A stretch of DNA of 64,000 bases from JBCFBK01 sp038562555 (GCA_038562555.1 JBCFBK010000001.1:305140-369139); one strand, 5' to 3'; positions 7,684 through 15,755 are shown, counted from the first letter of the stretch. A program made the numbers and translations. The notes: generated by a model from the letters alone, not told the origin.

Positions 7684-8288
7684 AGCTGCAGCATTTCAAA
7701 TACAGGTTCAATGATCGGCAGCAGTTCGGGCGGAATGTCTTTGGTTGTTAACCGTTGAAAGGCCACCCGGTCGGTCAAAGGAGGAGTTACGCTGCCATAC
7801 TGGCTAAAGTCCTGGTTAATGTCTTTCATCAGGGAGTAATTTACCGAGGGTTTTAGCCGGTTGGGGATAAAAACCTTTTTTGCAGCTGGGTTCAGTTGAA
7901 CAGCAATAAGGGTAAAGATGACGGTCGACTGGTAAGTAAATTTATCGTACGAAAAAGGTATGGCGAACAAATCCGCCGCCTGAATAACCGGTACCAGCGC
8001 ATCATCGTCGATCTTTCCAGGCAGGTCAATGATGACTGCCTGATCCTCATGTTCTTTCAGCAGATCCAGTATAGAAGGGAACTGGTCCAGTTCAACATCA
8101 AGGACTTCATAAGGTTCCGGGTTTTGCAAACTCCTGGATTCTTCGTACCTGGACAAAATGGAGCGTTGATAGTCCATGTCCAGAATAATCGCTTTTTGCT
8201 TTTTTACCAAGGTAAGATAGTTGGCAAAAAGCATGGCCAGGGTACTTTTCCCGGCCCCTCCTTTTTGATTTCCAAATACAATGACCAT
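7680..8288 (-). CDS. ParA/MinD-family ATPase, TraA-like
   Basis: A 202-residue ATPase with the deviant Walker A motif KGGAGKS at about residues 9-15, an A-prime/Walker-like IILDMDYQRS, and the switch segment AVIIDLPGK. These match small ParA proteins that open the tra operon of CTnDOT-type elements (TraA). Such proteins position or segregate DNA cargo. It is first in the operon, followed by its RHH-like partner. About 150 bp upstream up to the DnaA-like gene hold a small palindrome (CTCGC-T-GCGAG at 8367-8377) that could be part of a centromere or operator, which is not proven. Confidence 0.9.
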   Translation of the reverse strand: MVIVFGNQKGGAGKSTLAMLFANYLTLVKKQKAIILDMDYQRSILSRYEESRSLQNPEPYEVLDVELDQFPSILDLLKEHEDQAVIIDLPGKIDDDALVPVIQAADLFAIPFSYDKFTYQSTVIFTLIAVQLNPAAKKVFIPNRLKPSVNYSLMKDINQDFSQYGSVTPPLTDRVAFQRLTTKDIPPELLPIIEPVFEMLQL

Positions 8289-8439
8289 ATTATCGGGTTT
8301 AAGATTTTTAGGGTAAGAATTGAATGCTTCAAGCCGCGAAGATTACCTGCATCCGGCTTTGTCTGTCTCGCTGCGAGCGTTCAGGTCCCGGAGACGGTTG
8401 CTTTAAAAGCCGAGGGGTTGTTTCGAAGGCAGCAGGCTG

Positions 8440-8811
8440 TTAGCGCCAAGTTTTGAAGTTCCGTACCAGGTCATTGGATAGCTGGTTTTCAAAAGAACGA
8501 TACTTTTCCCGGAAGGATTTATTGAACTCCAGCAGATCTTCCGCTGCCTTGATCGCGTGAATAACGGTTGTCCTGTCAAAGGGAACTGTTTTGGCAATAT
8601 CAGGTTCCTGTTCGTTCATTTTCGTTTTACGGTAATGAAAGACGCTGTAACGCGCCTCGACTACCTCCCTTTGCCTTGTTTTTTGATAAAGGCTTTCGAC
8701 AGGGACATTCCATACGGAGGCAGCAACATTTTCAATCTCCCGGGGTAAAAGCCCAAGTCCCGGAAAAACATAGGGGTTCATGATTATAATTTTAGGATTG
8801 TGTCTTTTCAA
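8440..8811 (-). CDS. Stand-alone DnaA domain-IV-like DNA-binding protein
   Basis: A 123-residue protein that resembles only the C-terminal DNA-binding domain of the replication initiator DnaA. The match includes a first helix ending W-N-V-P-V-E-S-L-Y, then the basic block KTRQREVVEARYSVFHYRK (in DnaA: R-x-R-E-I-V-x-A-R), and the loop-helix D-R-T-T-V-I-H-A-I-K, equal to the DnaA signature D-H-T-T-V-x-x-A. The AAA+ ATPase part is absent. The start may be ATG 10 codons in (MNPYVFPG). Binding to DnaA-box-like sites is expected from the family; a role at the element's own origin or as an operon regulator is inference. Confidence 0.75.
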   Translation of the reverse strand: MKRHNPKIIIMNPYVFPGLGLLPREIENVAASVWNVPVESLYQKTRQREVVEARYSVFHYRKTKMNEQEPDIAKTVPFDRTTVIHAIKAAEDLLEFNKSFREKYRSFENQLSNDLVRNFKTWR

Positions 8812-9181
8812 ACTATAATAATCCTAGCTCAAAACGTTTAGCGCTCTGGCTAGTTATAAATTACCTACTCGGCCCTCTGGTTGCATAACATTTATCGAGC
8901 TACTTTCGTAGGTTTGGGATCATGCGCCTGACTCTATCAGCAAAAGCTTGCTACTCAAACGCAAATGGATTCATTAAATGATAGGCGATCAAATGAGAAA
9001 GGCTACTCCACGGTAGCCTTTGTTACGGAAGAAAATTCCTCTCTAATAACATCGTAGATACAGAAAACTGTCACAAATCAACAAGGTAACAAAGTACCTC
9101 AATGACAAGCATTACATTCAATATACGCACTTAGGCTCTGTAATAAAAAAGCTCTCGCCAAATTAAAACAAATAAAGGAAT
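8812..9181. other. Intergenic stretch with likely start signals and one hairpin
   Basis: 370 bp without a convincing gene. It lies upstream of the DnaA-like gene, so it must hold the start signals for that gene and perhaps for the parA unit; I cannot point to a clear -33/-7 Bacteroidetes promoter. The right half contains the hairpin listed separately and short A/T-rich sequence. Confidence 0.4.
8998..9021 (-). terminator. Hairpin terminator behind the first lipoprotein gene
   Basis: AAAGGCTAC (8998-9006) and GTAGCCTTT (9013-9021) form a perfect 9-bp stem with a 6-nt loop. It lies 160 bp downstream of the lipoprotein stop on the minus strand. The stem itself ends in TTT followed by a pyrimidine-rich stretch on the minus strand, making it a plausible, weak intrinsic terminator. 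Confidence 0.5.
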
Positions 9182-10126
9182 CTAATTGGGAGATGAGCCG
9201 TATTTTATCGTCCCATCCTGGATATTGAGCTCCAGAAAGTGCTTATTCTTTTGACCACTGTATAAAGTTACTTCAACTTCACACTCCCATTTACTTTGTG
9301 ACCTGGATAGAATATTATAGGTGATTAGAGCATTGGCAGGTACATCATTGAGTACATCGATATTTGACACCCAAATGGTTCGTACCTCCGTCTCAAAACA
9401 TATCCTTTTAAATTGTCTATTCTGGAAGGAAATTCCATCTGTAAGACTAATTGGCTCAAAAATACTCCTCACATTATCTGGGACATTAAGTTCAATCAGT
9501 TGTCCGTTAGCAGAACACGCATGAGGACTGCTCCCAATATCTTTTCCCCAGGCGCGCGCATTATTCGTTCCTTCTCCTTCACATTCTGAAAAAGAGTAAT
9601 TAGGTGCTGGAAAGAGCAATACACTATTTTCAAACCAACTAGAAATGTTTTCGACAGGATAGGGCGAAGCAATTTCTTTGCCTTTTAGAATTATGAATCC
9701 ATTACCAGTTCCACCTTTACATGTGCCATCGCTATAGTGCATATTTAACGCAACAATCCCATTGTCTGAAGAGGCTTTGCAACCAGTAATAAAATAATTC
9801 TTGATATCAAAGCGATGGTATTCACCATAACCCAAATCAAATTCATATTTGGTAGGCAGTGGGTTTACAAAAGTATATTCAAATATCTGATCATGTGTCT
9901 TGTTATCGAATATTCCAATCCATAACCTGTTATTCCTTAGTCCCGAAAGTCCGGTATAATTCAGATAAGTCCCGTAACCTTGATCATCCTCCAATTTCAA
10001 GACATCGAAAGAACTCTCATCCAGATCCAATCCGTTCCGATTTAATATATTGTAATCGTCAAATAAATCGCTGTCTTTTGAACAAGAGGAAAGAACTAAG
10101 ATGGTGAAAAACAGAATTAGTCTCAT
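9182..10126 (-). CDS. Lipoprotein, copy A of a two-member family on the element
   Basis: A 314-residue lipoprotein with a short signal ending in the lipobox L-S-S-C (Cys 15), followed by Ser-Lys-Asp, typical of Bacteroidetes lipoproteins. The mature part is predicted mostly beta. It is paralogous to the protein at 17648-18511. Shared segments, in order, include L-W-I/F-G, a Y-G-D/E motif (DLGYGEY/DRGYGDV), Y/C-S-D-G, S-W-F, S-P/E-I-x-x, and a C-terminal Y-S/F-S-G-x-K. The two copies flank the mobilization/replication module. Function unknown; a surface role such as entry exclusion is a guess from element context. Confidence 0.8.
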   Translation of the reverse strand: MRLILFFTILVLSSCSKDSDLFDDYNILNRNGLDLDESSFDVLKLEDDQGYGTYLNYTGLSGLRNNRLWIGIFDNKTHDQIFEYTFVNPLPTKYEFDLGYGEYHRFDIKNYFITGCKASSDNGIVALNMHYSDGTCKGGTGNGFIILKGKEIASPYPVENISSWFENSVLLFPAPNYSFSECEGEGTNNARAWGKDIGSSPHACSANGQLIELNVPDNVRSIFEPISLTDGISFQNRQFKRICFETEVRTIWVSNIDVLNDVPANALITYNILSRSQSKWECEVEVTLYSGQKNKHFLELNIQDGTIKYGSSPN

Positions 10127-10356
10127 GTCAGAATTCTTTTATGCAAACATAAGAACTATCAGTTTCACGTTCAAAAAATAGATCCGAAGAACCTTTCCAA
10201 ATAAGCAACTGTGAATTTCTGGGAAGGAAAATCAAACAATAATCGAGATTGAACACTATAAACGAGCGGCACCCTGACCTTCCAATCAATCCGGGATTTT
10301 TTGGAGGTTAAAATTTCGCCTAATCGTTTATTTCTGAGCTTTATACGAAATATGCC

Positions 10357-10764
10357 CTACTCTCCAACCCACTTTCTGTATTTCCCAAATATTTTGCCAA
10401 TACGGTCCTTTTCTGTCATGCGAATCGTTGTGACAATCTCATCAGGGTTTTCTCCGGGCAGATACGTGAAATTCCAGGAAGCAAAATAATTCTCACTGGC
10501 AACAGTAACCAGCCATGAGCTATCGCCTGGTTGTTTTAAACGAACCTCCAAAGTCTTTTCCTGGACCAGTTTGCCTTCGAGGGCTTTATCCGTTTTATAA
10601 TGAATAATCTTTTCCGGGCAGGAAATTCTAATCGTTGATCCGTCTGTTATATATACGACCGGGAAGGTTTCTATTCCTTTTGAGGGAAAAATCAGGAGAT
10701 ATGCAACCTCTACTATTCCAAAGCCAACCAGGATTATAATCAGCCATTTCAAAAATCGTTTCAT
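10357..10764 (-). CDS. Small membrane-anchored hypothetical protein
   Basis: A 135-residue protein with an N-terminal transmembrane segment (about residues 7-27, WLIIILVGFGIVEVAYLLIF) and a soluble beta-rich domain outside the membrane (pattern of alternating strands such as LEVRLKQPG and SWLVTVAS). I recognise no family. It lies just 12 bp downstream of the mobB stop on the same strand, so it is probably co-transcribed with the mobilization genes. About 230 bp between it and the lipoprotein gene to its left hold no gene. Confidence 0.65.
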   Translation of the reverse strand: MKRFLKWLIIILVGFGIVEVAYLLIFPSKGIETFPVVYITDGSTIRISCPEKIIHYKTDKALEGKLVQEKTLEVRLKQPGDSSWLVTVASENYFASWNFTYLPGENPDEIVTTIRMTEKDRIGKIFGKYRKWVGE

Positions 10765-10776
10765 ACTTGTTTCATT

Positions 10777-12186
10777 TTAAGGGTTGTCCCTTTTCTTCTT
10801 TCGCCGCTTCCTCCCATGGATTCTTTCGTCATCTTCATCATTGGTAAAAACATTCAGATTGAGCCCGTTATTGTGTTCTGATTTGTCAAATTCACGCACT
10901 GGAATTCTGCCCTCGTCCAGTTCGTTGACATATTTTTCCGGGAGGATCTCATCTGCATTCAGTATATGCAGGGAACCGGTGTCAAGCAGGTACCACTTCC
11001 CCGATTCTTTTACCGGTACGATATTTAGCTGAGCGATGTCAGAAAGCGGGCGATGTTTTAAATAATAATCCAGCATCTTTTTGTAGTGGTTCTTGATGTC
11101 TATGTCCAATTCCTTGGTATCATTCGGTATCTTATAGGCTGGAATTCTATAAAACCGTGAAAGGAGCCGAATATGCTCTGGGGTTTCAATATTGTAATGC
11201 CGGAACAACTTCACCATTTCATCCTTTTTAGATGATTTGACAGGTCTTACATTCTGATTGATCAGTTGATTTAGTTTCATCAGTTCACTTCCTTTAAATA
11301 CCGACTTCATTTTATGATCGATAACCGTATAACCGTAAGGAGTGTTATTTCCTTTGAAATGAAAGATGAATTCAAGACCAAATTTTTCGTGTAACAAGTT
11401 GGTCAAATCTGACTGATATCCAGTCAGCTTACCGTCTCGGTTTCCCGGCAACTTTTGATAGATGCAAACCAATGAGCTATCGGTTTTAGGTTTGTATTTG
11501 GCGATGATCTGTCTCAACTGCACCAATCGTTTGGCATCCTTTGTATACGATGCCATCATTTTCCCGAGCTCTTCCGGAGAATAGGTTTTGATCTGTTCGC
11601 CTGATTTATGAATGCTTAGGACTCCATCTTTCTCCTTAATCGAGAAATTTGCCTTTTCAACCAGCATCTTAAACTGCGCCAGAGTCGAAAAGGAATAGGA
11701 TTCAATATTTTTGATCGCCGTGTCCTGTTTCAGATGAATATCCTGTTTTAGAATGTTATCCAGGTGCCGGATTGCTCTCGGACGGTCAAACCGATCGTCA
11801 ATTTTCCTGCCATCTTTTCCTACTCTGGTCGAGACGATATGAACATGATTATTCTCCGTATCCGAATGGAAGACTACGATATAGGGATTTTCTCCGTAAC
11901 CCATTTTGGCGAGCCACTTCTCTGCAATATCAGCCAACTGCTCTTTTTCGTATTCACGCCCTTTGCAGGAGATAGTTGCATGAAATTGCGGAGACTTTAC
12001 TCGCTTGTTGGAAGCGGAGAACGCTTTTAAATAATTTTTCACCTCTTCAGGAGTCAGGTTATACGCATTGCCCAGGATGCCAAAATTTTTAATCCGCATC
12101 AATTCTCCTGCATGGCGGTCCATCTTATTTGTATTGTATCGGACCGCATTGAACGTGGCTGTTTTGGATAATATTTTTACGATCAT
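10777..12186 (-). CDS. mobB: MobB relaxase (MOBP-type mobilization nuclease)
   Basis: A 469-residue relaxase that nicks oriT and leads the DNA strand into the recipient. The N-terminal relaxase domain spans about residues 1-170. Tyr 17 in NAVRYN is the likely catalytic Tyr. Motif II includes QFHATIS (about 67-73). The metal-binding three-His motif is H-S-D-T-E-N-N-H-V-H-I-V at 107-118. The basic C-terminus (KRRKKKRDN) may aid DNA binding. The start lies 3 bp downstream of the mobA stop, as usual for Bacteroidetes mobilization pairs. The C-terminal 300 residues are not assigned to a known domain. Confidence 0.93.
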   Translation of the reverse strand: MIVKILSKTATFNAVRYNTNKMDRHAGELMRIKNFGILGNAYNLTPEEVKNYLKAFSASNKRVKSPQFHATISCKGREYEKEQLADIAEKWLAKMGYGENPYIVVFHSDTENNHVHIVSTRVGKDGRKIDDRFDRPRAIRHLDNILKQDIHLKQDTAIKNIESYSFSTLAQFKMLVEKANFSIKEKDGVLSIHKSGEQIKTYSPEELGKMMASYTKDAKRLVQLRQIIAKYKPKTDSSLVCIYQKLPGNRDGKLTGYQSDLTNLLHEKFGLEFIFHFKGNNTPYGYTVIDHKMKSVFKGSELMKLNQLINQNVRPVKSSKKDEMVKLFRHYNIETPEHIRLLSRFYRIPAYKIPNDTKELDIDIKNHYKKMLDYYLKHRPLSDIAQLNIVPVKESGKWYLLDTGSLHILNADEILPEKYVNELDEGRIPVREFDKSEHNNGLNLNVFTNDEDDERIHGRKRRKKKRDNP

Positions 12187-12189
12187 CGT

Positions 12190-12591
12190 TCAGGATTTGC
12201 TCATTTCACGGATTAACTTCCGAAATGCACTGTGCACTTCATCCTGTTTTTGTAAGTATGAAGAGAGGGACATATGCAACTTGTCTGCTATTTCAGGCTT
12301 CAGTTTACCCACCTTGTTCATCGTATTGGCGTATTTTGCCAGCTGATTGATATTGTTGCCCGCCCGGGCCAATTCGAGGTTCATCTGATGTAGTTCCTTT
12401 AGCAGTTCAATATGATTAAACGTTAGTTTTTGCCCAAAAGACTTACGGAGTACATATTCGGTCACCGTTAGTCCGTAAGTTTTTGCAGAATCTCTGATCA
12501 TATTATGCTCGGATTTTTTGCATTTAATAAGGAATGCCGATGATCTTTTTTTATCATCTGCCAGTCTCGGTCGGCCGCCTTTTCGATCCAT
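12190..12591 (-). CDS. mobA: MobA mobilization accessory protein (RHH, MobC-type)
   Basis: A 133-residue DNA-binding accessory of the relaxase. A basic N-terminus (GGRPRLADDKKRS) precedes a strand and helices of ribbon-helix-helix type, with the conserved segment A-R-A-G-N-N-I-N-Q-L-A-K at about residues 75-87, the hallmark of MobA/MobC proteins. These bind oriT and load the relaxase. The gene starts next to a 344-bp non-coding stretch rich in inverted repeats that is the best oriT candidate in the window. Confidence 0.9.
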   Translation of the reverse strand: MDRKGGRPRLADDKKRSSAFLIKCKKSEHNMIRDSAKTYGLTVTEYVLRKSFGQKLTFNHIELLKELHQMNLELARAGNNINQLAKYANTMNKVGKLKPEIADKLHMSLSSYLQKQDEVHSAFRKLIREMSKS

Positions 12592-12683
12592 ATTAAGTTT
12601 TTAATGATTGAGTCGCGAAATCATTGATTCCCCAAATTGATTTGGGGCAAGGGAGTTTTCGTATACACGAAAACATATCTTGC

Positions 12684-12715
12684 ATTAGAAAAAACGGGCC
12701 TCCGTTTTTCCTAAT
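12684..12715. repeat. 14-bp inverted repeat, oriT hairpin or bidirectional terminator
   Basis: The two arms are separated by only 4 nt and pair at 13 of 14 positions; each arm carries an A5-6/T5-6 tract, so a transcript from either side would make a stem ending in U. It lies between the primase gene and mobA. Confidence 0.6.
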
Positions 12716-12842
12716 CTGCTGACAAAAAAAGAAGAAAACCTAAGGGATGAGTTCATGCGTTCGCCTGGCCGCAGAATCTGATGCAAAGTACAGGATATTG
12801 CCGTAAGCAGTGCCTCGGCTGAGTGATCGTATGATAGCATTA

Positions 12843-12874
12843 TAACAATGTAACAGTATAACAGTATAACAGTG
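12843..12874. repeat. Four tandem 8-bp repeats, TAACAGTA type
   Basis: Units at 12843, 12851, 12859 and 12867 read TAACAATG, TAACAGTA, TAACAGTA and TAACAGTG; a decayed unit follows. A similar AT-rich TATAACAA-type run occurs at about 23676-23715. The unit is shorter than one helical turn, so it is less like iterons than the array at 14 kb. Confidence 0.6.
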
Positions 12875-12935
12875 TAATACTATCACCTCGTAACATTCTA
12901 TCATTCTTCATCTATAGCAACTAAAAACGCAGGGA

Positions 12936-13844
12936 TCACCGTTTGCAAATAATGCCCCTGGAGTTGCTCATTTGTGCCATGATCTTCTCGTTGTAATCGC
13001 CATATCCGGCATAAAGATCCCTCTTATCGATCGCTATAGGAATTTCCTCTCGGAAGAGCCTGGTGTGCTTGTCACCGCCTTCTCCATGGTCAAGAAAAAG
13101 ATTGACTTCATAGGGCTGAACATCTTTGACATAAATAATTCCCTTTCGGTACAGGCCCAGCGAATTCAAAACGAGATTGGTGTCGTGAACAGATACTGCT
13201 TTTTCCCTGAGCGCGCTGAGAAAATTCATCATTCCTTCAAAGATGTTGACCCTCCCGGTGCGTCCCCTCATAATCAGCATGTCTTTTCTGTCGATGCAGA
13301 TTTTTGCATATCTTGAACGCACATCATAACCCCCGGATTCATTTCTCCAGCCGGCGCCGAAATAGCGCCTCCGTTCCCCTTCATCATTAATGTGCTCATA
13401 ATAAACTTCCTTTATTCTCCCACTATTTACGGCTTCATCGTATATGCCTCTTTCATTCAAATAGGAAGCGATGGCAATATTTTGTCCCAGAGAATTAACC
13501 TTTAAAATAATGTGCTTTTTTGGATAGTCAGGATAGTCTGTAGCAGCTTTATTCCTGAAGGGCTCAATCTTGCTCCCGTCAAAGAGACGATTAATCCGGC
13601 TTAAAGCGTCTTTTGTGGTTGTTTTGTATAAAAGTGTTGCCAAGTCGATAATATTGCCACCTCTTGCATCACCATGGTCATACCACAGCCCTTTTTCGTC
13701 GTTAACGGTAAAGGAAGGATGGGTATCATTACGGTAGGGCGAAAGATACATGAGCTCCCGTCCTGAACGCCTTATCGGGGTATAACCTTCTCTCTTTAAA
13801 AATTCCGAGATCAGGATATTATTTTTAACTTCTGAAATATTCAT
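12936..13844 (-). CDS. DNA primase-like protein (CHC2-like N-terminus plus Toprim)
   Basis: A 302-residue protein. The N-terminal domain matches the CHC2 zinc-finger fold of DnaG-type primases (YLSPYRNDTHPSFTVNDEKG, then W-Y-D-H-G and G-G-N-I-I-D-L). However, it has no Cys in this region, so the zinc site is lost. The C-terminal half fits a Toprim-type domain: FEGMMNFLSAL holds the conserved Glu and LFLDHGEGGDKHT the acidic D-x-D-like motif. Such proteins prime DNA synthesis on the transferred or replicating strand of mobile elements. It lies between the candidate oriT and the iteron origin, on the same strand as rep and mobA. Confidence 0.83.
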   Translation of the reverse strand: MNISEVKNNILISEFLKREGYTPIRRSGRELMYLSPYRNDTHPSFTVNDEKGLWYDHGDARGGNIIDLATLLYKTTTKDALSRINRLFDGSKIEPFRNKAATDYPDYPKKHIILKVNSLGQNIAIASYLNERGIYDEAVNSGRIKEVYYEHINDEGERRRYFGAGWRNESGGYDVRSRYAKICIDRKDMLIMRGRTGRVNIFEGMMNFLSALREKAVSVHDTNLVLNSLGLYRKGIIYVKDVQPYEVNLFLDHGEGGDKHTRLFREEIPIAIDKRDLYAGYGDYNEKIMAQMSNSRGIICKR

Positions 13845-13910
13845 AGCTTTTCTTTTTCGTCAGTAGCAAAACATCACGCAGAAGAGTTATTCAAGATTCG
13901 CGGGCTTTTC

Positions 13911-13940
13911 TATTTATTAAGATATACTTTATATCTTTCA
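13911..13940. other. AT-rich stretch next to iterons, possible DNA unwinding element
   Basis: About 30 bp nearly all A/T (core TATTTATTAAGATATACTTT) directly abutting the first iteron. AT-rich unwinding elements lie beside iterons in theta-type plasmid origins; the function here is inferred from that arrangement. Confidence 0.5.
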
Positions 13941-14166
13941 TCGAAATACCCGACAGCAGCCGCTGCAGAAGCCTGAATTTCAATAGAGCGTTGGAGGGCG
14001 TCATATCGAAATACCCGACAGCATCGGAATATTCGACAGCAACATCGAAATACCCGACACTACTATCGGAATATCCGACAGCATTATCGGAAAGCCCGAC
14101 AGCAATATCGAAAAAGGCGACAGCATTATCAGAAAGTTCGACACCTCAATCGAAAAGCCCGACAGC
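13941..14166. repeat. Iteron array (nine 17-bp units, seven phased at exactly 21 bp): candidate replication origin
   Basis: The unit TCGAAATACCCGACAGC and variants start at 13941, 14006, 14024, 14045, 14066, 14087, 14108, 14129 and 14150. The last seven are spaced exactly 21 bp, two turns of B-DNA, so all sit on one face of the helix. Variation is concentrated in the middle (AATACC, AATATT, AAAGCC), while TCG and CGACA are kept. The array ends 5 bp from the stop of the candidate rep gene and adjoins an AT-rich stretch. This is the classic layout of an iteron origin bound by a cognate Rep protein. Confidence 0.8.
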
Positions 14167-14171
14167 GTTAT

Positions 14172-15233
14172 TCATTTAGGAGGAAAGCCGGCTCTTAAAA
14201 TGCTGTACGCATCCATGTCATTGATATTGCTCTGGAAAGTCTTGAGATATGCTGTTTTGAGAATCCGGACTTTCTCCGCGGCATCGACAGTTGACGTCAA
14301 CCAGGATTGAAACGGCTCTTTTCCTCCGGGCCTGGCTGGTAAATGACTATACTTATAATTGAACAACGACTTCAGATCATTGAGCAGATAAAAGTAGAAG
14401 CTGTGCTCGCGTTCCAGCAAACCCTTCGAAAATGCATCCGGGAAGGCTAACTCAACGTAGTACTTATAGCTTGTGTCATTTCTTACAAAACGAAACTCGA
14501 AATGGAGTTTAGCCTTCTCTTTGAGGTAATTCAGAAGATGAATGATGGCTTCTTTGAGGTGAAAGGTCTCTTTTTGCATATTGATGTTTGCACGTTGTGC
14601 CAGGATATCCATGGGGATAGTTGTCTTATTAAGTCCCTGCGAAAACAGCAGGTGCCGCAGGGCAGATATGTAAATGACCAGCGACTGTCTGCTTTCTTTA
14701 CCTCTTCCTTTGCCAGCGAGTTTATACGCGTTGACATCGATTGTATAATAGCGCCTGATAAACCCTTCCAATATTTCCGGGCTGATCCGGACATCATATA
14801 CTTTGACCTCGTTGCACCTCCTGGAAAAATTCAACCGGATATCACTGATGATTCTGATCGATTCAAGCCTGATAACCTTATCATTTTCTTTCGTTTCATA
14901 TACGTCCTTAAAGATCAGGTTTCTTTGCATCATGGTTATTAACGCATAATCAAAAACGGTCTCAAACCTGAATCCGTTAATTTCAGGTGCCCTTTTTTTA
15001 TTATCCTGAAAAAGAGGATGTTTGATAGCCAGATCCTGTCTGTTCCTTCCGGTTGCCTGGCAAAAATCCTTCAAGGTAAATCTGGTATACCCGAAAAGAT
15101 CTGTTTTAATTCGCTGAGAGATGAAAACGATAAAATCGAGTACGATGCCGGAGCATTCGTCAAAGCTGCTCCTGACATCGGGCAAATTCTCGGCGATAGC
15201 CCGGTCTAACCGACCCAGTTTTGAAAAAACCAT
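14172..15233 (-). CDS. Candidate iteron-binding replication initiator (Rep)
   Basis: A 353-residue protein, mostly helical and basic, with two likely winged-helix regions: about residues 45-130 (TRFTLKDFCQATGRNRQDL) and about 190-290 (SALRHLLFSQGLNKTTIPMDILAQRANI). This two-winged-helix layout and the length are those of Rep_3/RepA-type initiators of iteron plasmids, but I cannot name the family with certainty. The strongest support is context: a phased iteron array begins 5 bp after its stop, with an AT-rich stretch and a primase gene beyond. The start at 15233 gives MVFSKLGRLDRAIAENLPD; no better start is seen. Confidence 0.65.
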   Translation of the reverse strand: MVFSKLGRLDRAIAENLPDVRSSFDECSGIVLDFIVFISQRIKTDLFGYTRFTLKDFCQATGRNRQDLAIKHPLFQDNKKRAPEINGFRFETVFDYALITMMQRNLIFKDVYETKENDKVIRLESIRIISDIRLNFSRRCNEVKVYDVRISPEILEGFIRRYYTIDVNAYKLAGKGRGKESRQSLVIYISALRHLLFSQGLNKTTIPMDILAQRANINMQKETFHLKEAIIHLLNYLKEKAKLHFEFRFVRNDTSYKYYVELAFPDAFSKGLLEREHSFYFYLLNDLKSLFNYKYSHLPARPGGKEPFQSWLTSTVDAAEKVRILKTAYLKTFQSNINDMDAYSILRAGFPPK

Positions 15234-15246
15234 ATTGAGTAAGTAT

Positions 15247-15537
15247 TCATTTTTTCTGAATTATTGAAAGGGATTTCGTTTTGACAGGATAGAACCTAAC
15301 GAGTTCCTTTTCCAGTTCCTTCAACAAAAGTTCAACGGAATAAGCGGGATCATGCGACCAAACAGTAGCAGAGAAGTTCGTATTCTGAGCTGTTAAATGA
15401 TCAAAATAAAAAATGGTTAAATCCATTGACTCAACATTGGTTTCGAAATCGAAATAGGTCTCGAAAGAAATCTTTCTGACAGAAAGATATTCCGAACAAA
15501 CTCGATGCACTCTTTTAATGATTTCCTTTATCTCCAT
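15247..15537 (-). CDS. Small hypothetical protein upstream of rep
   Basis: A protein of about 96 residues if started at the ATG at 15537 (MEIKEIIKRVHRV); the frame is open up to 15600 but the added residues look non-native. It is an alpha/beta protein with strands ISFETYFDFE and MDLTIFYFDH. No family recognised. It ends 13 bp before the rep start on the same strand, so it is probably co-transcribed and might regulate rep, which is inference from position only. Confidence 0.55.
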   Translation of the reverse strand: MEIKEIIKRVHRVCSEYLSVRKISFETYFDFETNVESMDLTIFYFDHLTAQNTNFSATVWSHDPAYSVELLLKELEKELVRFYPVKTKSLSIIQKK

Positions 15538-15666
15538 GGCAGTAAATTTTGTGTTAGGAGTCCAAATTGCACTGGTGGTTGGTTCCGAACCTAACCACAT
15601 ATTTGGTGCTACCAGTTAAAAATTTTATGGGCTATAAACGTCTGTCCCTACAGACAGGGTCTTCAT

Positions 15667-15755
15667 CCTGATTACCCGAATCAGGCAAGACCTTCCAGCA
15701 TTTCAGCTACTCCCGGTGTCGTTCTCTCCCAACAGAGAGCATCAGGTAGCGTTTT
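15667..15755. terminator. Hairpin pair behind copy-A gene
   Basis: CCTGATT (15667-15673) and AATCAGG (15679-15685) form one perfect stem. GCTAC (15706-15710) with GTAGC (15746-15750), enclosing TCTCT/AGAGA, form a larger one that starts at the stop of the small minus-strand gene. A T5 run follows the larger stem on the plus strand (15752-15755). Copy B keeps a similar but less perfect structure. Confidence 0.45.

Larger units (their letters stand above)
12592..12935. promoter_or_regulatory. Candidate oriT region upstream of mobA
   Basis: A 344-bp gene-free stretch directly upstream of mobA, the usual place of oriT in Bacteroidetes mobilizable elements. It holds a perfect palindromic hairpin CCCCAAA-ttga-TTTGGGG (12630-12647). 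A second hairpin follows, ATTAGAAAAAACGG (12684-12697) with CCGTTTTTCCTAAT (12702-12715), 13 of 14 paired, which could also act as a bidirectional terminator. Next is a tandem 8-bp repeat array (12843-12874). No nic site can be assigned from sequence alone. Confidence 0.5.

Noticed and set aside
13941..14166. Possible CRISPR array
   Set aside because: The spaces between repeat units are only about 4 bp and the units vary; the pattern is iterons, not repeats with spacers.
13991..14179. Plus-strand frame coding seven-residue repeats (SKYPTA-like)
   Set aside because: It is simply the 21-bp iteron array read as codons; no start signal, signal peptide or family.
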